Notes: generated by a model from the letters alone, not told the origin. A DNA stretch of 64,000 nt from Rheinheimera sediminis (GCF_004005375.1 NZ_RZUF01000001.1:124001-188000); one strand, 5' to 3'. Numbered from the stretch's first letter, positions 55,180-64,000 are shown. Program-made: numbers and translations.

Positions 55180-55887
55180 TCAGTGAGATAAGCTCAGCAT
55201 ATCTTTAACAAAAGGAATGGTCAGCTTACGCTGATGCACTATAGAGGCTTTATCCAGTAAATCGAGAATTTGCACCAGTTCACGAATATCACGTTGCTGA
55301 CGGTTCAGTAAAAACCGCGCTACTTCGTCCGGCAGCTCCATGCCACGTAAACGGGCTTTTTGTTGCAGCAGTTTTTGTTTATCTTCATCGCCTAACAAGC
55401 GCAGCTGGAAACTGGTACAGGCCTGCAAGCGCGATACTAAATCCGGCAAGGTAATACCCAGCTCGGTCGGCGCTTGATCGGCGACAATAATCAGAGCTTT
55501 ACCCTGCTCTGTCATGCGGTTGTATAAATCAAACACCGCCACTTGCCAGCTAATATCCCCTGCTATGGCCTGAATGTTATCCAGACAAACCAGATCCAGC
55601 TCTTCAAGCTGATCCAATATCCGTGGACTCCAGGCTTTAAAATCCTCCAGACTTAACAGCTGACTGGTTAAACCCAGCTCCTGTGCCTGCACACAAGCGG
55701 CGTACAATAAGTGCGATTTGCCGCTGCCACTGGCGCCGAATAAATACACAGGCAGGCGATGTTCAAAAGGCCTTGTTAAAAAATGTTTGATATAACCCAC
55801 TACAGGGCTGGTGTCAGCCCCATAAAAGGTGTCAAGAGTTTCATCTTCCGGGAGTGTTACTGCCAGAGTATATTGCACTGGAGTCAT
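55180..55887 (-). CDS. hda: DnaA inactivator Hda
   Basis: 235 residues, an AAA+ protein like DnaA domain III: LFGASGSGKSHLLYAACVQA (Walker A), LVCLDNIQAIAG (Walker B) and LVSRLQACTSFQLRLL (sensor/arginine-finger region). With the DNA-bound clamp it stimulates DnaA-ATP hydrolysis and limits re-initiation. The N-terminus has a clamp-binding QYTLAV-like stretch (VQYTLAVTLP). Overlaps the stop of DUF2066 by one base. Confidence 0.97.
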   Translation of the reverse strand: MTPVQYTLAVTLPEDETLDTFYGADTSPVVGYIKHFLTRPFEHRLPVYLFGASGSGKSHLLYAACVQAQELGLTSQLLSLEDFKAWSPRILDQLEELDLVCLDNIQAIAGDISWQVAVFDLYNRMTEQGKALIIVADQAPTELGITLPDLVSRLQACTSFQLRLLGDEDKQKLLQQKARLRGMELPDEVARFLLNRQQRDIRELVQILDLLDKASIVHQRKLTIPFVKDMLSLSH

Positions 55888-57029
55888 TAGTTCGGAACAT
55901 ACCTGTAACGTAACGAGGCAGGCACAGCATCTGACAGCAAATCCGTAGGAACAGTTGTCGTCTGATCTATCATCTCTGCAGCCATTTCATAAAACAATTG
56001 ATCAGCGGCATCAGTTGACTGTACAGCTTCTGGTGGCAAAGCAGGTTCGAGTTGCGCTTGTAGCGATTGTAACCGGCGCTCTAATGACAGAGAGTTAATA
56101 AAAGCGCTACGATCTGCCGCCAGCTTCACTTTAAACTTGAGTAAATCTGCCTGACGCTCTACCACTGTCACTTGTCTCACCGTCAACATAGCGCCAAGTA
56201 ACTGCTGCACTTTGACCTGATCAACAAAATTAGTTAAACCTTCAATATCAAGCTCTAACTCGCTTTCGCCTTGCTGACTGCCAAGCTGAACTGCAAATTT
56301 GCCGGCAAGCTGGGCCGTCAGACTGGTTAAAAACTGTTTTGCCAATTCTTGTTGTGAATCTGCCAGCAACTCATTACTGACGAACTGGTCGGCTTCATAA
56401 CCTTGCCAGGTCAGTCTGTATTGCCCTGCTGAAGGCTGATCAAACAACAAAATTAGTGTTTGATCTGCATTAAACGGCAAGCTGGCCTGTTCAATCAGCA
56501 ACCAATTCGCAGCCCAGACTTCGTCTTGAGATAAAGGAGCTGTATAGGTGTCACTTGCCGTAGGTATATCCAACGGCAAGCCTATAGCTGAGGCCAACTG
56601 TTGTATCTGACTGAGCACTGGATGATTAGCACCTTGCATAAATAGACGACTGTCCGCAGTTTGCTCCACAGCCCAAAGAACCAAAGTAGGTCTTCTGCTG
56701 CCCCAAATCGCAATCTGATTGACGCTTAACAAGTACTGTATTTTCTGTTCATCCAGCCCAACTTTTAACGCAGGTCCCTGCTCTGAACTCACCGCAGCAA
56801 ATGTTTTGATATAATTGCCCGCATTTTTTAACTCAGCTTTGATCTCTGGATGCTCTACTACATCAGGATTGACTGCCACTTTAATCAGCACCTGAGCCAA
56901 AGCCTGTTGTTGCCAGACACTTTGGCTTTGACCTGCAGGTACAACAGCCTGATACAGGTCGTTCAACGTTTTTGCATCTGCATTGCTGATGCCGAACACA
57001 AAACATAGTGTCGCAATTAGTAATCGCAT
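55887..57029 (-). CDS. DUF2066 family exported protein
   Basis: 380 residues with a signal peptide (MRLLIATLCFVFGISNADA) and the DUF2066 pattern: LNDLYQAVVPAGQSQSVWQQ near 20-40, ALAQVLIKVAV and RPTLVLWAVEQTADSRLFM. The family is found next to hda in many gammaproteobacteria. Function unknown; the protein is probably periplasmic. Confidence 0.93.
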   Translation of the reverse strand: MRLLIATLCFVFGISNADAKTLNDLYQAVVPAGQSQSVWQQQALAQVLIKVAVNPDVVEHPEIKAELKNAGNYIKTFAAVSSEQGPALKVGLDEQKIQYLLSVNQIAIWGSRRPTLVLWAVEQTADSRLFMQGANHPVLSQIQQLASAIGLPLDIPTASDTYTAPLSQDEVWAANWLLIEQASLPFNADQTLILLFDQPSAGQYRLTWQGYEADQFVSNELLADSQQELAKQFLTSLTAQLAGKFAVQLGSQQGESELELDIEGLTNFVDQVKVQQLLGAMLTVRQVTVVERQADLLKFKVKLAADRSAFINSLSLERRLQSLQAQLEPALPPEAVQSTDAADQLFYEMAAEMIDQTTTVPTDLLSDAVPASLRYRYVPN

Positions 57030-57038
57030 CTTTTATCC

Positions 57039-57674
57039 TCAACCCGCTAACACAGGGAAAATGCCCTTTAAGCCAAGACTAATAAATTCTATAGAAATAG
57101 CAGCCAGAATAAGCCCCATCACCCTGGTGATAATATTCATGCCAGTTTGCCCTAGTCTATTGGCTATTTTACCTGATAAGCGCATCAGGGTCGCCAGAAG
57201 AATGCCAACAACAATGATTTCTGTAGAAATAATTAAGTAATGCTGCCAACCGTCGGCCCTGTTTGCATACAAAATAACAGAACTGATAGCTCCAGGTCCG
57301 GCAAGCATCGGCATTGCCAGTGGCACCACCGCAATAGAAGACTTTTGAGTGGCTTCCTGACGTTCAGCTTCGGTACTTTTGGCCCCACTGGTTTGAGCGT
57401 TCAACATTGAGATAGCCATCAGTAAGATCAAAATACCGCCGCCTACCCGGAACGAGTTCACGGAAATGCCAAAAAAACTAAGGATAAATTCGCCAAAGAA
57501 CAGTGTGACTAATAAAATAACAGTGGCTGCTTTCGCTGCTGTCATCGCCACATGCTTTTTATCTTGCGCACTATGATCCGCAGTTAAAGACAAATACATA
57601 GGCAAAGCGCCTAAAGGATTTAAGATAGCAATAATGCCGATAAAAATTTTCAGGTAATCCTGTATATCAAGCAT
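57039..57674 (-). CDS. MarC family integral membrane protein (YchE-like)
   Basis: 211 residues with about six membrane helices, typical MarC/YchE: IAILNPLGALPMYLSLTADH, GGGILILLMAISMLNAQ, AVVPLAMPMLAGPGAISSVI and GLILAAISIEFISLGLKGIF. YchE relatives have been reported as amino-acid transporters (NAAT); MarC itself is not an antibiotic pump. Nine bp upstream of DUF2066, so it may lead the hda operon. Confidence 0.93.
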   Translation of the reverse strand: MLDIQDYLKIFIGIIAILNPLGALPMYLSLTADHSAQDKKHVAMTAAKAATVILLVTLFFGEFILSFFGISVNSFRVGGGILILLMAISMLNAQTSGAKSTEAERQEATQKSSIAVVPLAMPMLAGPGAISSVILYANRADGWQHYLIISTEIIVVGILLATLMRLSGKIANRLGQTGMNIITRVMGLILAAISIEFISLGLKGIFPVLAG

Positions 57675-57811
57675 TTACTGTCCCTTATTAATGTCTTGGC
57701 CTGATTTAATTGAGCCTAATCATAGCGTTATTTTTTTCATCCTGCATCGTTTGACCTGATACAAGAGTATTTTAACCGCTGTTGCGACGCTTATACCTGG
57801 TAAAACCTAAT

Positions 57812-57837
57812 AAAAAAACCACCCGCAGGTGGTTTTT
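57812..57837 (-). terminator. Intrinsic terminator downstream of bamC
   Basis: On the minus strand AAAAACCACC-TGCG-GGTGGTTTTTTT, a GC-cored stem followed by seven T, about 130 bp after the bamC stop. The gap 57675-57969 otherwise holds nothing recognisable except the upstream region of the MarC gene. Confidence 0.8.
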
Positions 57838-57969
57838 AACTGGTGATGACTGGATCAGAGCACCATATTACACAGCTATGACTTTTTGACTATGTCGCAC
57901 GAAATACGAAACTACAGTCCAAACCAGAGTCTTTGACTCAGTTAAAGCCTCGAGTCCATGGTCTAAAGC

Positions 57970-59034
57970 CTAAAGTTCGATATTGTCTTTTCTAATAATC
58001 TGCACCAAAGCTTGATGCAAAGCGGTAATTTGCTCGGCCGTCAGTACTTTGCCAGAACTATCGCGCCAGCTAAGGCGGGTTCCAACCTCAGCCTTTGATA
58101 AAACCAACTGATAATCACCTGCTGCCAGTGGCACCACAACCGAATTCTCAGTACCCCATAAGGAATCCCAGAATCCACTGTCTGGCTGTTGATAAGACAG
58201 GAAAAAGATATATTTGGTTCTATCCAGATCGTTGACTAAAAACCCGTTCTGTTCAAACATCAATTCTAACTGTGACCAGGCTAAATCAATAGGCTGACCA
58301 GTCAGCATCGCTGCATTGCCCTCTGCATCAAAGCCAGTAGTCAGAGTGATCTGACGAGATTGAGCTTTCTTCAGCTTAATTTGTGCCAACTCGACCGTAG
58401 CCACTTTGTCTACCAGACGATTGAGGAAGTACACTTCTTCTCGTTTTTGCGCTATGGCTGACAACTTAGCGTTATTGTCAATGAAACGATGCTCCAGTAA
58501 CTGTACCCGAACTCCTACAGAACGACCGTGAGTTTTTGGTTCAAGAACCACCAGGAAACGGCTTTGTTCTTTTTCAACCATATCTTTCCACAGCCAAAAA
58601 CCTTCCTCTTCAAAACGGCTGACCCAGCCTGTTTCAAAAACTAAAGCATCCTGATCTTTCTGTGTGATTTCGATTTGTTTCTCTGCACCAAAATCCTGCA
58701 CATTCTTTCTCAGATAAGGTAATAACTCGCCGGTAAACTCCGAACGTTCAAACCAAATGCGGGCTTCTTTTTCTTCTTCCTCCACCCTGCTATTGGTTGC
58801 AAGCGCCAGTACCTGCATGGGTGATTTCAGTTCCACTTCCGTCACGGGGGCGTTTGGAGCTGCAGGAATATCGAACTGTGCAGGTCTTTTCGCTGCCACC
58901 AATCCGGCTGGTACTTTTAACTCAGCCACTGGTTTTGCCTCTGCCGGAGCTTGCTCAACCACGTCGTCAGGGAACAAAGAACAACCAGAAATAAATAAAG
59001 AGGCAACTAAGCTTGCCGGTATCCAATACTGCAC
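57970..59034 (-). CDS. bamC: Outer-membrane assembly lipoprotein BamC
   Basis: About 354 residues. The lipoprotein signal ends LFISGCS (lipidated Cys). It then has the long unstructured N-terminal segment and two helix-grip BamC domains, recognised by ARIWFERSEFTGELLPYLRK and GTRLSWRDSSGKVLTAEQIT. Part of the BAM complex that inserts beta-barrels. I chose the GTG at 59034 with AGGAG seven bases upstream, rather than the ATG at 59052 that lies inside dapA. dapA-bamC is a conserved pair. Confidence 0.95.
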   Translation of the reverse strand: MQYWIPASLVASLFISGCSLFPDDVVEQAPAEAKPVAELKVPAGLVAAKRPAQFDIPAAPNAPVTEVELKSPMQVLALATNSRVEEEEKEARIWFERSEFTGELLPYLRKNVQDFGAEKQIEITQKDQDALVFETGWVSRFEEEGFWLWKDMVEKEQSRFLVVLEPKTHGRSVGVRVQLLEHRFIDNNAKLSAIAQKREEVYFLNRLVDKVATVELAQIKLKKAQSRQITLTTGFDAEGNAAMLTGQPIDLAWSQLELMFEQNGFLVNDLDRTKYIFFLSYQQPDSGFWDSLWGTENSVVVPLAAGDYQLVLSKAEVGTRLSWRDSSGKVLTAEQITALHQALVQIIRKDNIEL

Positions 59035-59044
59035 TATAAAACTC

Positions 59045-59926
59045 CTACACATTAATCTGGGCTTGTCTCAGCGCTTGTTCGATTACGCTTTGGTGAATTG
59101 GTTCCAACCGGGTCAAAGGTAATCTCGCCATATCATCAGCGATTAACCCCATTTTCAGCAGTGCCCACTTACTCGGGATAGGATTGGCTTCGATAAACAA
59201 CTGATGATGCAAGCCTTGCAGCTTGTGATCGAGTTGCGTTGCCAATTCAGTATTTTTTTCAAGGGCTGCTTTTGACATCTGAGCCATCAAAGCAGGCGCG
59301 ATATTAGTGGTTACAGAAATAACACCATGACCACCTTTTAACATAAATTCGCAGCAACTGGCATCGTCACCACTGAATAATAAAAAATCTGCCGGACACA
59401 AAGCCTGTAATTGAGCCAGACGTTGCATAGAGCCAGTCGCTTCTTTAATACCGACAATGTTCGGGGTTTTCGCAAGTTCAGCCACAGTTTCCGGTAATAA
59501 ATCAACCCCAGTGCGGCCTGGCACGTTGTATAAAATAACAGGCTTGTCTGTAGAAGCAGCAACAGCCTGATAATGCGCCAACATGCCTTTTTGCATAGGT
59601 TTGTTGTAGTAAGGCGTCACTGTTAAAAAGCCAGCTACTGGCAATGCGGATAAAATTTTTGTTTTCTCCACCGCATCAGCAGTCGAATTCGAGCCATTGC
59701 CCGCTATCACAGGAATGCGACCATCGACCTGGGCCAAAACCGCCTTGAGTACTTCTAACTGTTCGGAAAAACTTAAAGTAACGGATTCGCCTGTGGTGCC
59801 CATAATCACCAAAGCATCGGTCTGATTGTTCAGATGGAAATCGACCAGCCGCTTCAGGCTGCCATAGTCCACAGCACCATCAGTATCCATCGGGGTGATC
59901 AAAGCAACAATACTTCCGCTAAACAT
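59045..59926 (-). CDS. dapA: 4-hydroxy-tetrahydrodipicolinate synthase
   Basis: 293 residues. Class I aldolase-type enzyme joining pyruvate and aspartate semialdehyde in lysine and cell-wall synthesis: GSIVALITPM at the start, ALVIMGTTGESVTLSFSEQ, VTPYYNKPMQKGMLAHY (Tyr), ILYNVPGRTG and GIKEATGSM (Schiff-base Lys). GGAG lies eight bases before the ATG at 59926. Diverges from gcvR. Confidence 0.98.
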   Translation of the reverse strand: MFSGSIVALITPMDTDGAVDYGSLKRLVDFHLNNQTDALVIMGTTGESVTLSFSEQLEVLKAVLAQVDGRIPVIAGNGSNSTADAVEKTKILSALPVAGFLTVTPYYNKPMQKGMLAHYQAVAASTDKPVILYNVPGRTGVDLLPETVAELAKTPNIVGIKEATGSMQRLAQLQALCPADFLLFSGDDASCCEFMLKGGHGVISVTTNIAPALMAQMSKAALEKNTELATQLDHKLQGLHHQLFIEANPIPSKWALLKMGLIADDMARLPLTRLEPIHQSVIEQALRQAQINV

Positions 59927-60068
59927 GCTAAAGGCTCCATAATTTTCAGGCTGCCTATGGTAATGACGAGCGGCAACAAACACAAGCAAGTGACTGTCAC
60001 AGAGGTGAAATTTACGCTAAATATGCTAAACTTCGCAGCCGTTTTTCATTCAGAGACATCAACTTAGC

Positions 60069-60596
60069 ATGCCACAACAATTGGTCGTCACTGCGATAGG
60101 CGCAGACAGAACAGGGCTGGTCAGTCGTCTCGCACGTCTGGTTACGGATTGTAATTGCAATATAGTAGATAGCCGTATGGCAATTTTTGGTAGTGAATTC
60201 ACTTTTATTATGCTGCTATCGGGCGATGCAGTGGCGATCAGCCGAATTGAATATTTATTACCAGGTTTAGGCTATGAACTTGATCTGCTGACCATGACCA
60301 AACGTACTACAGCACGGCCTACAACAGCCATCAGCGCACATTATGTGCTGGAATACACAGGAAAAGACGAAGTAGGTACTTTAGGCGCTATCACAACTTT
60401 GCTGGCTAATCACCAGATCCATATTGGGGCGCTGCGTACTGAAACATTAACTGCCCCAGAAACTGGACAGCTGTTAAATCATTGCACCATGACGGTTCAG
60501 CTGCCACAAGGCGCGGTGGTTGAAGCCATTAGGCACGAACTCTTTGTGTTACTTCAAGAGTTACAGCTGACAGGACGCTTTGAAGCACAGCTATAG
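60069..60596 (+). CDS. gcvR: GcvR-like glycine cleavage regulator
   Basis: 175 residues with two ACT domains: LVVTAIGADRTGLVSRLARL and HYVLEYTGKDEVGTLGAITT. GcvR binds glycine and interferes with GcvA to hold down the glycine-cleavage operon. It stands next to dapA and bcp as in E. coli; the gcv genes are elsewhere. 29 bp before bcp. Confidence 0.95.
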   Translation: MPQQLVVTAIGADRTGLVSRLARLVTDCNCNIVDSRMAIFGSEFTFIMLLSGDAVAISRIEYLLPGLGYELDLLTMTKRTTARPTTAISAHYVLEYTGKDEVGTLGAITTLLANHQIHIGALRTETLTAPETGQLLNHCTMTVQLPQGAVVEAIRHELFVLLQELQLTGRFEAQL

Positions 60597-60625
60597 AACT
60601 CATTTAGCAGGGATAAGGAACCACA

Positions 60626-61099
60626 ATGAACAGATTAACTACAGGACAAACAGCTCCGGATTTTAGTTTGCCAGACCAATCAGGCCAGTTGGTGCAACTC
60701 AGCACTTTACTGCAAAAAAGCCGCGTCTTAGTGTATTTTTACCCTAAAGCAATGACTCCAGGCTGCACAGTACAAGCCTGTGGCTTGCGTGACAGCAAAC
60801 AACAACTGGCAGATTTTAATGTACAAGTAGTTGGCATCAGTATTGATGCACCTGCTCGTTTAGCCAAGTTTGTACAAAAAGAGCAATTAAACTTTAAGCT
60901 GCTTGGTGATGAAGACCACAAAATAGCGGAAGCTTTTGGTGTCTGGGGTGAAAAAAAGTTTATGGGGAAAATCTATGACGGCATTCACCGCATCAGTTTC
61001 CTTATCGAGCAAGATGGTAAAGTCAGTCAGGTCTTTGATGACTTTAAAACCAGCAATCATCATGACGTCGTTTTGGCATATCTAAAAAGTACGGTGTAG
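60626..61099 (+). CDS. bcp: Thioredoxin-dependent thiol peroxidase Bcp
   Basis: 157 residues of the peroxiredoxin Bcp/PrxQ family: VYFYPKAMTPGCTVQACGLR has the peroxidatic Cys47 and resolving Cys52, followed by VVGISIDAPARLAKFVQK. It reduces hydrogen peroxide and organic peroxides at the cost of thioredoxin. Same strand as gcvR, 29 bp after it. Confidence 0.98.
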   Translation: MNRLTTGQTAPDFSLPDQSGQLVQLSTLLQKSRVLVYFYPKAMTPGCTVQACGLRDSKQQLADFNVQVVGISIDAPARLAKFVQKEQLNFKLLGDEDHKIAEAFGVWGEKKFMGKIYDGIHRISFLIEQDGKVSQVFDDFKTSNHHDVVLAYLKSTV

Positions 61100-61212
61100 G
61101 TCGGTTAATCTCATTCATTTGGACGTCAGCCGCATTTTCGCTCTTTTTTCAGGCTATCCATTATGCTGAGTTTTTTAATCTTTTTGTAAAGCTTTGTAAA
61201 AGGATCTTTAGT

Positions 61213-62319
61213 ATGCACAAATCCGCCTTGCTAGGCCTTGTTATGAGTCTGGCTGCACTGCCACTGCAGGCAGAATCCCTGAAAACTGAGAAAGTTACCT
61301 TGGATATGCAAACTCTGGCTTCGGGATTAAATCATCCCTGGGCTATGCAGTTTTTGCCTGATGGCTCTTTATTAGTTACTGAGCGCGCAGGATCCATGCG
61401 CTATATCAGCAAAACTGGTGTAAAAAGTGACGTCATTCAGGGCTTACCTGCTGTGCATGCTCAAGGCCAGGGTGGCTTGCTGGGTTTGGTGTTGGATCCT
61501 GACTTTGCAAAAAATCAAACCATTTACTTTAGTTTCAGTGAACCACGTGATGGTGGCGTCAATGCAACAGCTGTCGCCAGTGCCATTCTGGATGGCCAGA
61601 CTCTGAAACAAGTGAAGGTTATTTTCCGTCAGGCTGAAGCCATTGACAGCAACTACCACTACGGTGGTCGTCTGGTATTTAGCCCTTCAGGTGAGCTATT
61701 TATTACCTTAGGCGATCGGGGCTCACGTCGTGATGGGGCACAAGAGTTGTCAGGTCACTTTGGTAAAGTCGTCAAAGTCAATAAAGATGGTACCCCTGCT
61801 GCGGGTAACCCTTTTGCTGACAGAGCCGATGCGAAACCAGACGTCTGGTCTTATGGGCATCGAAATATCCAGGGGGCTGCAGTTCACCCACAAACCGGCG
61901 TGCTATGGACACATGAACATGGTCCTCAAGGCGGTGATGAAATCAATATTCCAGCTGCAGGAAAAAACTATGGCTGGCCGGTAATTACCTACGGTGAAGA
62001 ATACGGTGGCGGTGTGATAGGTCAAAAGACCAAAGCAGGCCTGGAGCAGCCACTGCATTTATGGGTACCTTCTATCGCCCCTAGCGGTATGAGCTTTTAC
62101 ACTGGAAGCCAAATTAATGGCTGGCAAAATAACCTTTTAATCGGTTCACTAAAATTTGGCCAACTGGTCAGGTTAGAACTGACAGGTGATAAAGTCAGTC
62201 ATGAAGAACGTATACGGATAGGCGCACGTATTCGTGACGTGCAGGCAGGTCCAGACGGCTCTGTCTATCTGCTGACTGACGAAGATGACGGTAAGTTATT
62301 ACGTTTATCACCACAATAA
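61213..62319 (+). CDS. PQQ-dependent aldose sugar dehydrogenase (YliI/Asd type)
   Basis: 368 residues with a signal peptide (cleaved near LPLQA/ES) and a six-bladed beta-propeller of the soluble glucose dehydrogenase/YliI family: LNHPWAMQFLPDGSLLVTER, YHYGGRLVFSPSGELFITLG, YGHRNIQGAAVHPQ, HGPQGGDEIN and LIGSLKFGQLVRLEL. It oxidises aldoses in the periplasm using PQQ and calcium. The window has no pqq biosynthesis genes; the next gene looks like a PQQ importer. Confidence 0.93.
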   Translation: MHKSALLGLVMSLAALPLQAESLKTEKVTLDMQTLASGLNHPWAMQFLPDGSLLVTERAGSMRYISKTGVKSDVIQGLPAVHAQGQGGLLGLVLDPDFAKNQTIYFSFSEPRDGGVNATAVASAILDGQTLKQVKVIFRQAEAIDSNYHYGGRLVFSPSGELFITLGDRGSRRDGAQELSGHFGKVVKVNKDGTPAAGNPFADRADAKPDVWSYGHRNIQGAAVHPQTGVLWTHEHGPQGGDEINIPAAGKNYGWPVITYGEEYGGGVIGQKTKAGLEQPLHLWVPSIAPSGMSFYTGSQINGWQNNLLIGSLKFGQLVRLELTGDKVSHEERIRIGARIRDVQAGPDGSVYLLTDEDDGKLLRLSPQ

Positions 62320-62335
62320 AGAGCAACTTCTCTGC

Positions 62336-64000
62336 ATGAACACATTACCTTTTAAACTGAGCGCTTTAGCGCTCAGTTTTTTTTCTGTCGCAGCCAGCGC
62401 AGAAGAAACCAAAGTACCCGATGAAATTATAGTAGTCACAGCTCAGGGTCAGCAATCGCCATGGCTGGGTAGTGCTGCCAGCAGTTTTCGCAGAGACCTT
62501 GCCAACGCGTCGCTGCAAATTGATGCGGCTGCTCTGTTTCAGCATATTCCAGGCATTCAGGCAGACAGCAGGGCAAACTATGCACAAGACAGCAGATTAA
62601 GCGCCAGAGGTTTTGGTAGTCGCAGCAGTTTTGGTATTCGCGGCATTCGCTTGTTGCAAGACGGTATTCCGCTATCCAGCCCGGATGGGCAAGGCCAGCT
62701 GAGTTCTGTATTGTTGGATCAACTGGAATCCGTTGAAGTATTGACAGGTCCTCTCGCTGTTTTGTACGGCAATGCAGCTGGCGGAGTGGTCGCGTTGCAA
62801 AGCCGCTGGCCCACAGAAAACCTTGCATCAGTGCAGCTCAGTCATAGTCAGTTTGCCCGCCAACAGCTACTATCAGGCGCTTTAGTACAAGGTAAGCATG
62901 CGTTATCCATTAGTCTGAAGAATGCTGAGTTACAAAGCCCACGCCAACACAGCAATGCAAAAAAGCAACAAGCGCAGTGGTTATGGCAAAGTGCTTTTGA
63001 TAACGAGCTAAAACTACAACTGCGCTACGATTGGTCTTACGATCCTTTGTTGCAGGATCCACTGGGGTTGACCTTACAAGAATGGCAAAACGACCCTCGT
63101 CAGACTGCCGCCAATGCACTGAGATTTAACACCCGAAAATTTAGCAAACAACAACAATGGAGCCTGAACCTGTCGCAACAACTGGAGCAGCAAAGCTGGC
63201 GTCTGGCCGCATGGGCAGGCCAACGTGATGTGGGCCAATATCTGGGCTTTGATGGCGTTGCCCCGACTTCAGCGGGTGGTGTGGTTGATTTAAGCCGGCC
63301 TTATCAGGGCTTGGATGCATCCTACAGCTGGCAACTTGGGCAATTGCGTTTAACTGCAGGGGCAAGCCTGGAACAAAGCACGGACAAACGTCGCGGTTAT
63401 GTGAATAATCAGGGCGTACAAGGTGATCTGCGCCGGAACGAGGAAGGCGAAGTACAGTCAGTCGACTTATACAGCCGTTTTGTCTGGGATTTAACCCCAG
63501 ATTGGCAGCTTAGTGGAGGGGTAAGACACTCTGAGCTGGATTTTGATGTGACTGACTTCTATATCACAGCACAAAATCCGGACGACAGCGGTTCGACATC
63601 GTTCAACAAAATCTCCGCTGCTTTAGCCGTCAATTTTGCTCAGTCTGAGCATTTATCCTGGTACCTCAGTACAGGTCGTGGTTTTGAGACCCCTACTTTT
63701 ACTGAAATGGCTTATCAGACCGATGGAGTTGGCCTGAATTTGGGCCTCCAGGCCAGTACCAATCAGCAATGGGAATTGGGAAACAAATGGCTGCAACATA
63801 ACTGGCGTTCCAGTGCCGCCGTATTTTTGGTCAAAAGTGAAAATGAGTTAGTGGTAGACAGATCAATAGGCGGTCGCACCAGCTACAGAAATGCCAGTGA
63901 AACAAAGCGAACAGGGGTGGAATTGTCAGCCTTATGGTTCGCTTCCGCAGCGTGGCAACACCAATGGACTTTGACTCAACTCAATGCCGTTTTTCAGCAA
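62336..64000 (+). CDS. pqqU: PqqU (YncD)-like TonB-dependent receptor, cut by window edge
   Basis: Open from ATG 62336 to the window end (555 codons). Signal peptide MNTLPFKLSALALSFFSVAA, a TonB-box-like EIIVVTAQ, a plug domain (GFGSRSSFGIRGIRL, VEVLTGPLAVLYGNAAGGV) and the start of a barrel. It follows E. coli YncD closely: NYAQDSRLSARGFGSRSS and DGIPLSSPDGQGQLSS against NYAQDLQLSIRGFGSRST and DGIPATMPDGQGQTSN, and STGRGFETPTFTEMAYQTDG further on. YncD was shown to import PQQ. The gene begins 16 bp after the PQQ enzyme gene. Confidence 0.88.
   Translation, partial: MNTLPFKLSALALSFFSVAASAEETKVPDEIIVVTAQGQQSPWLGSAASSFRRDLANASLQIDAAALFQHIPGIQADSRANYAQDSRLSARGFGSRSSFGIRGIRLLQDGIPLSSPDGQGQLSSVLLDQLESVEVLTGPLAVLYGNAAGGVVALQSRWPTENLASVQLSHSQFARQQLLSGALVQGKHALSISLKNAELQSPRQHSNAKKQQAQWLWQSAFDNELKLQLRYDWSYDPLLQDPLGLTLQEWQNDPRQTAANALRFNTRKFSKQQQWSLNLSQQLEQQSWRLAAWAGQRDVGQYLGFDGVAPTSAGGVVDLSRPYQGLDASYSWQLGQLRLTAGASLEQSTDKRRGYVNNQGVQGDLRRNEEGEVQSVDLYSRFVWDLTPDWQLSGGVRHSELDFDVTDFYITAQNPDDSGSTSFNKISAALAVNFAQSEHLSWYLSTGRGFETPTFTEMAYQTDGVGLNLGLQASTNQQWELGNKWLQHNWRSSAAVFLVKSENELVVDRSIGGRTSYRNASETKRTGVELSALWFASAAWQHQWTLTQLNAVFQQ
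62356..62384 (+). terminator. Terminator-like hairpin inside the pqqU signal-peptide codons
   Basis: ACTGAGCGC-TTTA-GCGCTCAGT is a perfect 9-bp stem with a 4-base loop, followed immediately by eight T (62377-62384). It encodes KLSALALSFF of the signal peptide and lies 20 bases after the start codon. By sequence it is a full intrinsic terminator, placed within a coding region. Confidence 0.75.

Overview
The window looks like part of the chromosome of a free-living gammaproteobacterium of the Alteromonadales, Rheinheimera/Alishewanella-like. The placement is inferred from gene content and order (dapA-gcvR-bcp, pheST-ihfA, yffB-dapE, yejK/yejLM, DUF2066-hda, DUF3581, two TonB receptors). No rRNA, phage or CRISPR was seen. 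Most of it is ordinary core genome with dense minus-strand operons.

Layout. 1-7469: recC-recB-recD, overlapping genes, recD cut by the left edge. 7493-7758: a MITE-like palindromic repeat ending 24 bp upstream of recC. 7898-10640: a RelE-like toxin pseudogene split by a complete IS66-family element (7984-10428, 8-bp target duplication GATCAATC). 10635-about 14240: a run of small minus-strand genes separated by attC-type recombination sites, which I read as an integron cassette array without an integrase in view (a CALIN). At least two cassette genes carry frameshifts. A lipocalin gene borders it. 15174-18976: secreted alpha/beta hydrolase and TonB receptor. 19520-27001: YciI, DUF3581, an EAL-CBS-GGDEF protein, Sel1 protein, SOS-controlled sulA, ychJ, tRNA-Tyr and a response regulator with TPRs. 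27034-34731: deoC, a YgjP-type metallopeptidase, xthA, yfbV, a PTS EIIA-like protein without its active histidine, yffB-dapE-M15 peptidase. 34750-40162: yejK, yejL-yejM, DCC protein, DUF2061, yaeQ, CvfB-like protein. 40279-48807: a GAF-GGDEF-EAL protein and a tightly overlapping six-gene operon (DUF523/DUF1722, photolyase, SnoaL-like, FAD oxidoreductase, DUF1365, cyclopropane synthase) preceded by a sequence resembling an RpoE-ChrR (ECF11) promoter. 49289-50869: secreted subtilase. 51304-55887: hda, pheS, pheT, ihfA. 55887-61099: DUF2066, MarC/YchE, bamC-dapA, gcvR, bcp. 61213-64000: a PQQ-dependent sugar dehydrogenase followed by a TonB receptor closely resembling PqqU (YncD), cut by the right edge.

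How the parts work together. RecBCD, SulA, XthA and the photolyase cover DNA repair and damage response. The photolyase operon also holds membrane-lipid modification genes, as in the singlet-oxygen response of other proteobacteria. The final pair suggests scavenging of external PQQ (PqqU) to supply a periplasmic PQQ enzyme. The accessory region between recC and the hydrolase is the most unusual part: an integron cassette array and two kinds of mobile or repeat DNA inserted beside a core repair operon.
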